From Nemertoderma westbladi (Eukaryota; Xenacoelomorpha; Nemertodermatida; Nemertodermatidae), in contig JAUCBJ010001180.1 in the NCBI GenBank assembly GCA_032718475.1, positions 62,001 through 126,000 of the forward strand: a stretch of 64,000 nucleotides of DNA, written 5' to 3'. Below, in pieces: positions 39,291 to 47,205 of the stretch. The notes under the pieces are model-generated. The model searched no databases. It saw only the letters and a list, made by a program, of their open reading frames with translations, and was not told the origin of the DNA. Within the stretch, counting starts at the first letter, position 1; each line of letters starts with the position of its first letter. Both the position numbers and the translations under genes were made by a program.

Positions 39291-42200
39291 TTATGGATCT
39301 AACTCTTCCATCCCAGTCCAACCTGTTGGACAACTCAGCGACCCAAGGGGTGATTCCTCCAGCAGGCAACTCTCCCGCTGCCCCCCTATAGGTTCTCTAA
39401 TTCTTCGCTCCGCTCTCCTTGTCAATTCGATAGGTGGTCTTTTCTCCTGTTTTGGTAAATGCTGTCTGTTATTTATGTTTCTGATCTCGTGGTCGTCCCT
39501 TGGCGGCAAAGTGCCACCCTTCAACGTGTCACCCGGCGGTATAATGCCGCCCCTGTTCTTCTCCTTAATCTTAGATGCCACCTCTGCTGGCCTCCCCCTT
39601 AATATGTGTGCTGGCATTAAAGGCTTCAACGACCCCCGTTCGTCCTTCGGTATACACGATGTCTGCCCATGTAATGCCCCCTCGCACTCTGTCAGTTCCG
39701 CGTGCGTACGTAGTACGCCTCCTACTCTCCCGGCTCCTTTGTCCACCATATGTTTATTCATGGGCTTCTCTGCCCCTGGTCTGATCGTCTCACATCGTCT
39801 CCCTTTCCATCTTGTATTCTTACTCGGCTTCCCCCTTGTCGGTATGCCTCTCAACCGGACCGGCGTCTCTTCCGGACGCTCCTCTGGACACTCCACCGGA
39901 CACTTCTCCGGTTTGTCCTCCCGACACTCCACCGTCCGCTCCTCTCCATCTCCATACCGATACTTGCTGGGACCCTTATTCCAACCCATCGTCTCCAGAT
40001 CTTCTGCATCCATACCATTCTCCTCCGCCCACTCTCTTGGTGTTGCTTCTACTTCTAGCTGTCTACCACTATTGCCCATCTCTGACCTCTCCTCTATCTC
40101 GTCGGTTCCTGGCACCATGCATCCTGAACTCTCGGACACATTGAATGGTATATTACTCTTAATTGGGCCTGTCAGTGTCCACCCGAATGGTGTTAATATG
40201 GCCACCGGGTCACTCTGCTTGTCTTCGCCGAAGACCGTTTGCATTCTTTCGTGGGCCGTCGGGCAGTCCATTCCTACTATGATGGATACCTTCCTAACGT
40301 CCACGTCTGGGATTGAGAAGTCAATGTAGTCCAGGAATTTGTATTGCTCGACCTCGATGTTGGTTGGCCGCCTGGCATTGAAGTTAATTGACTCTATTAC
40401 TTGGATGGGGTCGATGGTTGCCCCATAATCGCATCCTGGTGCCACTGCTGCAATTGCGCACCGTCCTGTCCTCATCTCTAGGATTTCGTCTTTGCTAGAG
40501 ATGGTTGTCACCGCCATCCTGCTTGGCCTCGTTCTCAACCCTATTTCTTCGGCTACCCATTCCTCAACTAATGTGAAGGCAGCTCCACTATCAACCAGCA
40601 TTAGTGTTGTTACTGATCGATTGCCTTCCCCGATCACTCGTACTGGTACTACTCCAAGTAGCACTGTTCCTCTCTTCTTCGCCCCTACTGTGCTCGTTGC
40701 CATCGTTTGGCCTCTCCTTTGGCCAAACTTGACCGGCTTCTCTTGGCATTCCCTGGCCTTGTGTCCACTCTTTACACATCGCGAGCAGATTTTATTGCTC
40801 GACGCGTAATCTATCTGGTCTTGCCTCGGTAGCGCCTGCCAGTACCTGCAGTTCATGGTTTTATGAAGCGCATTTGCGTGTAACTGGCATTTGCTCTTTG
40901 GGTCGTAGCCCTCTTTATACAATGCATTGCGTATCGCAGTTATGTTCGTACCAAAGTCCCTACTATTCTTATTGACTGGGTTTGGCCTACTGGACGTACT
41001 GGGATTATGTTTATTCATGTTGTTATTGTTTCCCTGTCCGTCCCTTGATGTTGTCTTATCTTCGTTTGTCTGTGGACTTGCAGTCCCCTGCGTCGCTGCA
41101 TATGGCAATGATTGCCTGAGTCTCGGTAACGCGTTCGATGTATTGTGCTCTGGTTTGGGCCTGTAGTGATCTGTCTTTGGTCCCTTTCCCAGGCTATCTT
41201 CACTATAAACTGGGTCCGTTATTAGTTCGGCCTCGTAATTTAAGAAGTTTGACATTTCTTCTAAACCCGGTTCCGCACCCTTCTTGTCTCGAGTGGAGAA
41301 AGCGATCTTCCTCCATTTGTTGCGCAGCCAGCTCGGTAGTGCCTGCGCTATCGTGGTGATGTTATTGGACGCGTTGAGCTCGTATGGCGCGTCTAGCGTC
41401 TTCAGCACGATCAGCGCCTTCTCGACTTTGTTAGCAAACGTCTTAATGCTAACGGGGTTATCCTGTAGGCCACCCGATGTTATGCCTCTCAGCGTCTGCC
41501 TGATGATTTTGGCCGGGTGCCCGTATTCCCTATCCAGTGCCCGCCATGCTGTCGTGAAGCCGCCCTCTATTCCTTGGTATTGCCTCACGATATCGTATGC
41601 TGGGCCTCCCGTGTACACTTGTAGATATTTTAGGCACTCCGCCTGCGTCAAGTTTTTTGTTAGTATTTCGTTACTATACATTCGCCGAAACTGTAAGTAT
41701 TCTTCCGGCCTGCTCCCATCGAATTTGAACGGTTCCACGGGTGGTAATTCGATCCTCGTTTTCAACGCATCGATCAACGTGGCCATCCCCATTGCCTGCG
41801 CTTCTAATGGATTCGACGGGTGCTGTATAGTTTCCCCTGTCTGGTGCGGTTCGTCCGTCCTATTTCTTGATCTTCTCTGACTCGGATATGTCATCGGGGG
41901 TAGCGGCCCCCTCCATATGTCTGTATCACACGACCTGTTTTCGTCCAAGGGTTTCGTTGTTCTTGCTACCATCGGGGTATATTGTTGATATTGTGATGGG
42001 GGAATGTCACCCTGTCCCCCCCCCACCGGTATGTTTGGGAATGGGGTTGATGTTAATATGTTGGGGCCCATGCACCTATCCGCAATAATTCCCCCTTCCC
42101 CTGGGTATATGTTATGTCCCTGCATGCTGTAGTCATACTGCTGTGCTGGTACCGGTATAGGCCTATCAGCTTCTGGCCTACTCGCCGGTATGTATTCCGC

Positions 42201-42941
42201 GACTTCCGGGTTTAATCCCGTTGTCCGCGCTATCCTATCGCCTACATTGCCTCTCTCAGTATGGCCTACGGTATGTGCAGTAAGACCTACAGTATGCCCT
42301 ACAGTCTGCATGTGTTGCTCGGGATCGAAGTTTATTCTTCTCGAATAATCCTCCCCGCGGCTACCGTATTCTCGATCGGTAGGTATATTCCGTCGGAAAG
42401 TTTCTCTTCGACCCCCCTCTCCACTGTTTTCATCTTCGTACCGGTACATCGCGTACCCCTCTCTCGCCGTGTAATGCGTCTCACCGGATCGCATCCCTCC
42501 GGGGCGACGGCAATCTCCCGGAGTCCGACCCCACTGACTCTCCGTTCTCATCTCGACTACCGACGGCTCGCTGTCCATCCTCGCTCTTCTATCGTTTGCG
42601 GCGATACTCCTACTACTGTCTTCCTCTCTTCTCCTATCAGTGGAATATTCCCGCTCACGAGATCTCTCGTCGACCTCCCGGTTAAACCCCACTGTTCTTC
42701 TTTCCTCCTCTGATCGGGCTCGACGCTCCGTCTGCCCTCCCGCGACGTCAACCTGTCTTTCTCTGCTCGATCGCACGTCGCTGGGGATACTCGCAATCCC
42801 CCTATTACTTTCCGTCGCCGGTTGTTGCGGTTTACCTTGTTCGGCCCTCGCATTATCCGCTGACGGCTGTGGGACACTCTCTGCCCCCCCCTTCTCGCCG
42901 CTAACTCTCTGTTGTGGGGCCCTCGTAGCCCCCCCCCCCAC
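39291..42941 (-). CDS. BEL/Pao-type Gag C-terminus and aspartic protease (1,216 codons)
   Basis: The frame opens at a GTG beside an 11-G run, so it is probably entered from the preceding ORF by a frame change and not by its own start. The first 380 residues are polar and low complexity. Residues about 390-570 contain VEPFKFDGSRPEEYLQFRRM and YEGHP-like REYGHPAKI, a DUF1759-type capsid region. A Cys/His pair CQLHANALHKTMNC and knuckle CSRCVKSGHKARECQ lie at 690-735. TTLMLVDSGAAFTLVEEW near 785 is the aspartic protease site (DSGA), with ILTPFGWTLTGPI ending the DUF1758-type domain. In BEL/Pao elements RT follows at once. Here about 200 polar residues and a stop follow instead. Confidence 0.85.
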   Translation of the reverse strand: MGGGATRAPQQRVSGEKGGAESVPQPSADNARAEQGKPQQPATESNRGIASIPSDVRSSRERQVDVAGGQTERRARSEEERRTVGFNREVDERSREREYSTDRRREEDSSRSIAANDRRARMDSEPSVVEMRTESQWGRTPGDCRRPGGMRSGETHYTAREGYAMYRYEDENSGEGGRRETFRRNIPTDREYGSRGEDYSRRINFDPEQHMQTVGHTVGLTAHTVGHTERGNVGDRIARTTGLNPEVAEYIPASRPEADRPIPVPAQQYDYSMQGHNIYPGEGGIIADRCMGPNILTSTPFPNIPVGGGQGDIPPSQYQQYTPMVARTTKPLDENRSCDTDIWRGPLPPMTYPSQRRSRNRTDEPHQTGETIQHPSNPLEAQAMGMATLIDALKTRIELPPVEPFKFDGSRPEEYLQFRRMYSNEILTKNLTQAECLKYLQVYTGGPAYDIVRQYQGIEGGFTTAWRALDREYGHPAKIIRQTLRGITSGGLQDNPVSIKTFANKVEKALIVLKTLDAPYELNASNNITTIAQALPSWLRNKWRKIAFSTRDKKGAEPGLEEMSNFLNYEAELITDPVYSEDSLGKGPKTDHYRPKPEHNTSNALPRLRQSLPYAATQGTASPQTNEDKTTSRDGQGNNNNMNKHNPSTSSRPNPVNKNSRDFGTNITAIRNALYKEGYDPKSKCQLHANALHKTMNCRYWQALPRQDQIDYASSNKICSRCVKSGHKARECQEKPVKFGQRRGQTMATSTVGAKKRGTVLLGVVPVRVIGEGNRSVTTLMLVDSGAAFTLVEEWVAEEIGLRTRPSRMAVTTISSKDEILEMRTGRCAIAAVAPGCDYGATIDPIQVIESINFNARRPTNIEVEQYKFLDYIDFSIPDVDVRKVSIIVGMDCPTAHERMQTVFGEDKQSDPVAILTPFGWTLTGPIKSNIPFNVSESSGCMVPGTDEIEERSEMGNSGRQLEVEATPREWAEENGMDAEDLETMGWNKGPSKYRYGDGEERTVECREDKPEKCPVECPEERPEETPVRLRGIPTRGKPSKNTRWKGRRCETIRPGAEKPMNKHMVDKGAGRVGGVLRTHAELTECEGALHGQTSCIPKDERGSLKPLMPAHILRGRPAEVASKIKEKNRGGIIPPGDTLKGGTLPPRDDHEIRNINNRQHLPKQEKRPPIELTRRAERRIREPIGGQRESCLLEESPLGSLSCPTGWTGMEELDP

Positions 42942-44632
42942 TCGCTACATCTAACTTCGCTACCTCTTTCCCCGCTATTATATACCTCTCTAGTCGACAC
43001 ATCAACCCTACCACGGTCGGGTCTGTTCACCCCCGCCTCTCCCTCTGCTATTGCGTGGCCTACCAGGCCCTCTACTCCCTCCCTACCAACCACGTGGCCT
43101 ACCAGGCCCTCTGCTCCCTGTCTACTAACTACGTGGCCTACCAGGCCCTCTGCTCCCTGTCTACTAACTACGTGGCCTACCAGGCCCTCTGCTCCCTGTC
43201 CACTAACTACGTGGCCTACCAGGCCCTCTGCTCCCTGTCCACTAACTACGTGGCCTACCAGGCCCTCTGCTCCCTGGTTATGTAGGCCCGACGTGTTTGC
43301 ATTAATAGCACCTATATTAGAAACGGAATCAATTTGCTCGTTTGAAACAAAACCATTTGCATTATTCTGCGCGACTACGTTATCTGAGTTATTTTGTAAA
43401 TTCGGGCATGGGTCATTATTTAAATTATTCGAATTATTTTGCGTAATTGCGTTATTTAAATTATTTTGTAGGTCCGAGTTCGGATTATTATTTTGATTAT
43501 TTGAATTATTTTGCGTAACTACATCAACATTAGGATTATTTTCTACATTAGTATTGGGATTGTTCTGATTTAAATTTAAATTTAAATTACTACCACTAGG
43601 CAAAGTATTTCCTGCAATAAAGGTTTGATTAGTGTTATCCCATACGGTATTATTAATATCAACAACGTCTACAGTACCAATATTATTATTACCCCCCCCG
43701 CTCGTACGGTCGCACCAGTCTTGAGTCTGTCGTGCGGTCCCTGTCAGTGGGGTATTAATAAATGTTTCTACGGCCCCCGGCTCCCTAAAAATACCCGAGC
43801 CAGCCCCGCTTTCAGACGGCGCTTTTCGCACGAGTTGCAACTCGTGCGCCCGTTTAATCTCATCTCCCGCAGACTCACTCTGTTGTCTCTCTATTTTCTT
43901 GTTTTCTCCCTCAGTCTCTGCCACTCTTCTCTCACGCTCCCGGGTGTCCCTAATGGCCGACTCTGCAGCACTCTTAATACTCTCCCTTCGTCTCACTTCG
44001 CGCTCCTTACGTTCCTTTTCCTCTCTCGCCTCACGCTCCTTGCGTTCCGCCTCACGCTCCTTGCGTTCCCTTTCCTCCCTTGCCTCACGCTCCTTGCGTT
44101 CCCCTTCCTCTCTCGCCTCACGCTCCTTGCGTTCCTTTTCCATTCTCGCCTCACGCTCCTTGCGTTCCGCCTCACGCTCCTTGCGTTCCCTTTCCTCCCT
44201 TGCCTCACGCTCCTTGCGCCCCCTTTCCTCTCTCGCCTCACGCTCCCTACACTCCCTTTCCTCTATCTCATCATACTCCCTTAGGCTTTTCAAAGCCCTT
44301 TCGGCCCTCTCTCCTGTTTCTTTAAGCAATGCCGTTTCCCTTTCTAACCGCACTCTCCCTTCCTCTAGCCGTTCCTTCATTTCTCTATGATCTTTCGCTG
44401 CCATGCTGAGACGATATTCGGCACCTATCTCTCTCACCGCTCTTCCTTTCGCGGAGGATGTAACAGACTTATCGGTTACGACGGATTTCCCCCGCCTTCC
44501 CGACCTACTGATTTCCCCCCGCTTCCCGGAGCTTTCTCCGACCGACGAGGCCGAATCCTCGGGGTTAACCTCGGATTCGCCCCCTTCGGGTTCCCTCCAG
44601 CCTACTGGTTTTAAAAAAAAAAAAACTCTCTT
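42557..44632 (-). CDS. Low-complexity Gag N-terminal ORF with charged helix, Asn-rich and 13-residue repeats
   Basis: The frame is open from 44632, just before a 13-T run, to 42557; the first ATG is at 44404. It has a long E/R/K helix (REAREERERKEREAERKERE) likely to be a single alpha helix or coiled coil, then an asparagine-rich tract, then six copies of the 13-residue unit GQGAEGLVGHVVS. It overlaps the next ORF by 385 bp in a frame one base back. The overlap begins with an 11-G run (42929-42939), so a -1 slip there would join them. No known enzyme domain. A structural Gag role is inferred from position. Confidence 0.65.
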   Translation of the reverse strand, partial: KRVFFFLKPVGWREPEGGESEVNPEDSASSVGESSGKRGEISRSGRRGKSVVTDKSVTSSAKGRAVREIGAEYRLSMAAKDHREMKERLEEGRVRLERETALLKETGERAERALKSLREYDEIEERECREREAREERGRKEREAREERERKEREAERKEREARMEKERKEREAREEGERKEREAREERERKEREAERKEREAREEKERKEREVRRRESIKSAAESAIRDTRERERRVAETEGENKKIERQQSESAGDEIKRAHELQLVRKAPSESGAGSGIFREPGAVETFINTPLTGTARQTQDWCDRTSGGGNNNIGTVDVVDINNTVWDNTNQTFIAGNTLPSGSNLNLNLNQNNPNTNVENNPNVDVVTQNNSNNQNNNPNSDLQNNLNNAITQNNSNNLNNDPCPNLQNNSDNVVAQNNANGFVSNEQIDSVSNIGAINANTSGLHNQGAEGLVGHVVSGQGAEGLVGHVVSGQGAEGLVGHVVSRQGAEGLVGHVVSRQGAEGLVGHVVGREGVEGLVGHAIAEGEAGVNRPDRGRVDVSTREVYNSGERGSEVRCSEWGGGLRGPHNRELAARRGGQRVSHSRQRIMRGPNKVNRNNRRRKVIGGLRVSPATCDRAEKDRLTSREGRRSVEPDQRRKEEQWGLTGRSTRDLVSGNIPLIGEERKTVVGVSPQTIEERGWTASRR
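43060..43275. repeat. 39-bp tandem repeat, about six units
   Basis: Codes on the minus strand for repeats of GQGAEGLVGHVVS. Unit changes are mostly single bases, so expansion is recent. Confidence 0.85.
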
Positions 44633-45395
44633 TTACTCCCCGGGCATCGACCAAGTATGGCCCTATGTACACTGACGCTACACTAGGTTCCATACTCCCA
44701 CACTCCCATAGTTCAAACAGTTCCCCGGCAATCCCGTGTGCTCTCGTTTCGGCTAGTTCTCTTTGCCCAAAACGTATTAGGTAATTTATGTGTCTATCCG
44801 ACTCACCTAGTCGCTTTCTCAGTCTCACCTCGTCTACCTTCGCCCCTTCCTTCTTGGCGTCCTTTATCATCCTTCGGGTCGCGTTGTAGGCCCGTCGAAG
44901 TCGCTCTGATACCCCGACGTCCTCGTCGCCGACCTCTCCTCCGGCCCTCCGGGTTCGACGTCGTACCGGCGGCTCCACCGTCGCCGTTCCGGTGGGCCGT
45001 CCGTCGCCCTCGGCCTGTAGCTGGCCGGCGACATCGGTACCAATCTCTCCTCCGTCTCTTCGCGTCCGGCGTCGTACCGTCGGCCCCACCGTCGCCGTTT
45101 CGGTGGGCCGCTCGTCGCCCTCGGCCGGTAGCTGGCCGGCGACATCGGCGCGCCGTTCTCCGTCTCGTGTCGACTCGTCTCTTTCTCCCTCGACCTCGTT
45201 CTCTCTATCCTCCGGCTCGAGTCCCTCTCCTCTCAACTCGGATTCTGATTCCAGACGGTCCCCCTCATCTTGGACTTCCGGGTCACCCGTTACCGATGGC
45301 TCCGGCGTCGTGGGCCTATACCGCCTGGTCGCGGCCTCGCGGATCGTTTGATCTTCGTCCGGGGTCCGCGTCGGTGTCTCGCCCGATTCACTCAT
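44565..45395 (-). CDS. First ORF of the 12-kb element, 276 codons, unknown
   Basis: ATG at 45395 gives MSESGETPTRTPDEDQTIRE. It is acidic and disordered-looking, with a tandem pair of about 39 residues (DVAGQLPAEGDERPTETATV and DVAGQLQAEGDGRPTGTATV), then a helical region (RLRRAYNATRRMIKDAKKEG and LIRFGQRELAETRAHGIAGE). The end reads GVKESFFFF over a 13-T run. After that run the next ORF's frame is open, so a slip of +1 or -2 at the run would fuse the two. It probably forms the N-terminus of Gag. Homology is not recognised. Confidence 0.6.
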   Translation of the reverse strand: MSESGETPTRTPDEDQTIREAATRRYRPTTPEPSVTGDPEVQDEGDRLESESELRGEGLEPEDRENEVEGERDESTRDGERRADVAGQLPAEGDERPTETATVGPTVRRRTRRDGGEIGTDVAGQLQAEGDGRPTGTATVEPPVRRRTRRAGGEVGDEDVGVSERLRRAYNATRRMIKDAKKEGAKVDEVRLRKRLGESDRHINYLIRFGQRELAETRAHGIAGELFELWECGSMEPSVASVYIGPYLVDARGVKESFFFFKTSRLEGTRRGRIRG

Positions 45396-45474
45396 CTCGT
45401 TTGTGGCTGATGATTCGGCTAGCTAGGTTACAGTTCTTGATGTTCAACTAGGGCGGCAGCTCGGATTTAGTTAC

Positions 45475-46012
45475 TGTGACGGGATCCAGGAGGGATCCCG
45501 ATTTATCCGATGTGGTATTTAGCCCACACGTCCCCGCCGTGTATAAGAGTGAAATAAAGATAACTGAGTTCTGAAATTCGGTGTATAATAATAGGTTATA
45601 GGATATAGATATATTGTGGATTATACGGTAGGCGGGATACGGTAACTAAAGTCCCGTGATCCCCTAACTAAACTAATTGGCTGTACCCTACGCTAGCACT
45701 GCTGCACTGAGATAACTGAATCACTGATTAATAGGTTATTGGTTATATTGCACGGTGGCCTTACTGCTACTCAATCGATGCCATTCCCCCCTCTGATTGG
45801 TTAATACCCTTGTTGGCGCCCCGTGGAGTATTCCCGTTCACTCCACCTGTTCTCCTTGGGTTAGGGGTTTGGCCCCTGACCCTCTATTGTGTGCTTCCTT
45901 CCCACTCTTATTGGGATGGCACGAGTTGGTTAATTGCCCAATCTCGTGGCTCCCAATATTGCTTATCGGCTTACAACTTTATGGGGTGTTGGCGGGATTG
46001 AATAAGTTAACA
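45475..46012 (-). repeat. 5' LTR of the 12-kb element
   Basis: 538 bp, reading TGTTAACTTATTCAATCC at its start on the minus strand. About seven substitutions separate it from the other LTR. ATTAT follows at 46013-46017 as target duplication. Confidence 0.92.
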
Positions 46013-46131
46013 ATTATTATTAGTAATTAAAAGTTTCAATTCGATTTGTCTTTCCTTTATCTGGTTGTTCAGTTATTGCATTATTAATAAATAAATGTTT
46101 CAAAATATATCTTACGAATAAAACTTGTCGC

Positions 46132-46650
46132 TAACATTCTCGCTATGGGGGTTTTAAGGGGTGCTGATTACATTTCTGATGTCAGTTTTCACGTTTACAT
46201 AAATCTAGTCTGTCTGTCTGTCGGTCATATGTTAGTCAGTCTGTCAAAACATAAAAAACAATTCAAATTAACTAACGTTCTCGGTATGGGGGTTTTTAAG
46301 GGGTGCTGATTTCATTTCTGATGTCAGTTTTCAGGTTTACATAAATCTAGTCTGTCTGTTTGTCGGTCTTTCTGTCAGTCAGTCAGTCTGTCAAAACTTA
46401 AAAAAGAATACAAACTAACTAACATTCTCGTTATGGGAGTTTTAATGGGTGCTGATTTCATTTCAGATGTCAGTTTTCACGTTTAATAAATCTAGTCTGT
46501 CTGGCTGTCGGTCTTTCTGTCAGTCAGTCTGTCAAAACTTAAGAAAGTATACTAATTAACCAACATTCCCGCTATGGAGGTTTTAAGGGTTGCTGATTTC
46601 ATTTCTGATGTCAGTTTACACGTTTACATAAATCTAGTCTGTCAGTCTGT
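46132..46650. repeat. Tandem repeat of about 145 bp, four copies
   Basis: Copies begin near 46136, 46275, 46422 and 46566, each with ATTCTCGCTATGGGGGTTTT and CTGATGTCAGTTTTCACGTT and a CTGTCTGTCGGTC tract. No coding potential. Confidence 0.8.
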
Positions 46651-46659
46651 ACTACTGTA

Positions 46660-46990
46660 CACCATGTCCCAGAATATAGTGTCGTAATTCAGTGACACGC
46701 CCCCCCCCCCCCCCCCCCCTAATTTTTTTACAAATCGTAATGAGATTGCATGGAATTTGAAACAGAGATAGTTTCACCTCCCGACCACTGACTGGATGAG
46801 CCAGAATTTTTATTTTTGCTTTCAATCTTTAGCTACATGCGTTAAAAAAAAAGTGTCTCCAGAGATATTACACCAGTTACACCGCAGTAATTCTTCTACC
46901 TTGTATAGCTGTTTGTTTGTACCAATGGAAAGCTGGCCCTGCAAGGATTCCAAATATGTAACACAATTTAAATTTCGTTGAAAAAAATAT
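46660..46990. mobile_element. Single arm of the CACNATGTCCCAGAATATAG element
   Basis: Matches one arm of the element at 17971-19420 from its terminus CACCATGTCCCAGAATATAG (after TA) through the C run and GTGTCTCCAGAGATA. No opposite arm is present nearby, so it is a truncated or solo copy. Confidence 0.65.
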
Positions 46991-47205
46991 TTCGTTCAAA
47001 TTTTGCATGGTTATATGCACCTGCGCGAGGCTATTATATTATATTTAATGAATATTGTTTCTTTAATCCAAACCATTTTGGAGCAATAAAACGTACATAA
47101 TTTACAGTAAAACTAAGAATAAATAGATAAATAAAAATTAATTAAGACTATTAAAACATGTTAAAAATGGTGAGGTAGCCAGGGCGTTTCGAGATGTAAA
47201 GGGCC
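46991..47205. other. AT-rich spacer
   Basis: No gene or recognised repeat. Confidence 0.3.

Larger units (their letters stand above)
33996..46012 (-). mobile_element. 12-kb non-autonomous LTR retrotransposon with BEL/Pao-type Gag-protease and no RT or integrase
   Basis: LTRs of 538 bp at 33996-34533 and 45475-46012 differ at about seven sites (roughly 1.3%). The 5-bp duplication ATTAT flanks the whole unit (33991-33995 and 46013-46017). On the minus strand the order is 5' LTR, 276-codon ORF, 626-codon ORF, 1,216-codon ORF with DUF1759-like, zinc-knuckle and DUF1758-like protease parts, palindromic minisatellite, exonuclease-like plus zinc-knuckle frame, polypurine tract, 3' LTR. No RT, RNase H or integrase motif is present anywhere, so movement must rely on an autonomous BEL/Pao partner. 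Confidence 0.9.

Noticed and set aside
43055-43285. Plus-strand ORF of LSTNYVAYQALCS repeats
   Set aside because: Shadow of the 13-residue GQGAEGLVGHVVS repeat coded on the minus strand.
43625-44390. Plus-strand leucine- and serine-rich ORFs that look like membrane proteins
   Set aside because: They are the complement of the E/R/K-rich helix of the minus-strand ORF; hydrophobicity is an artefact.
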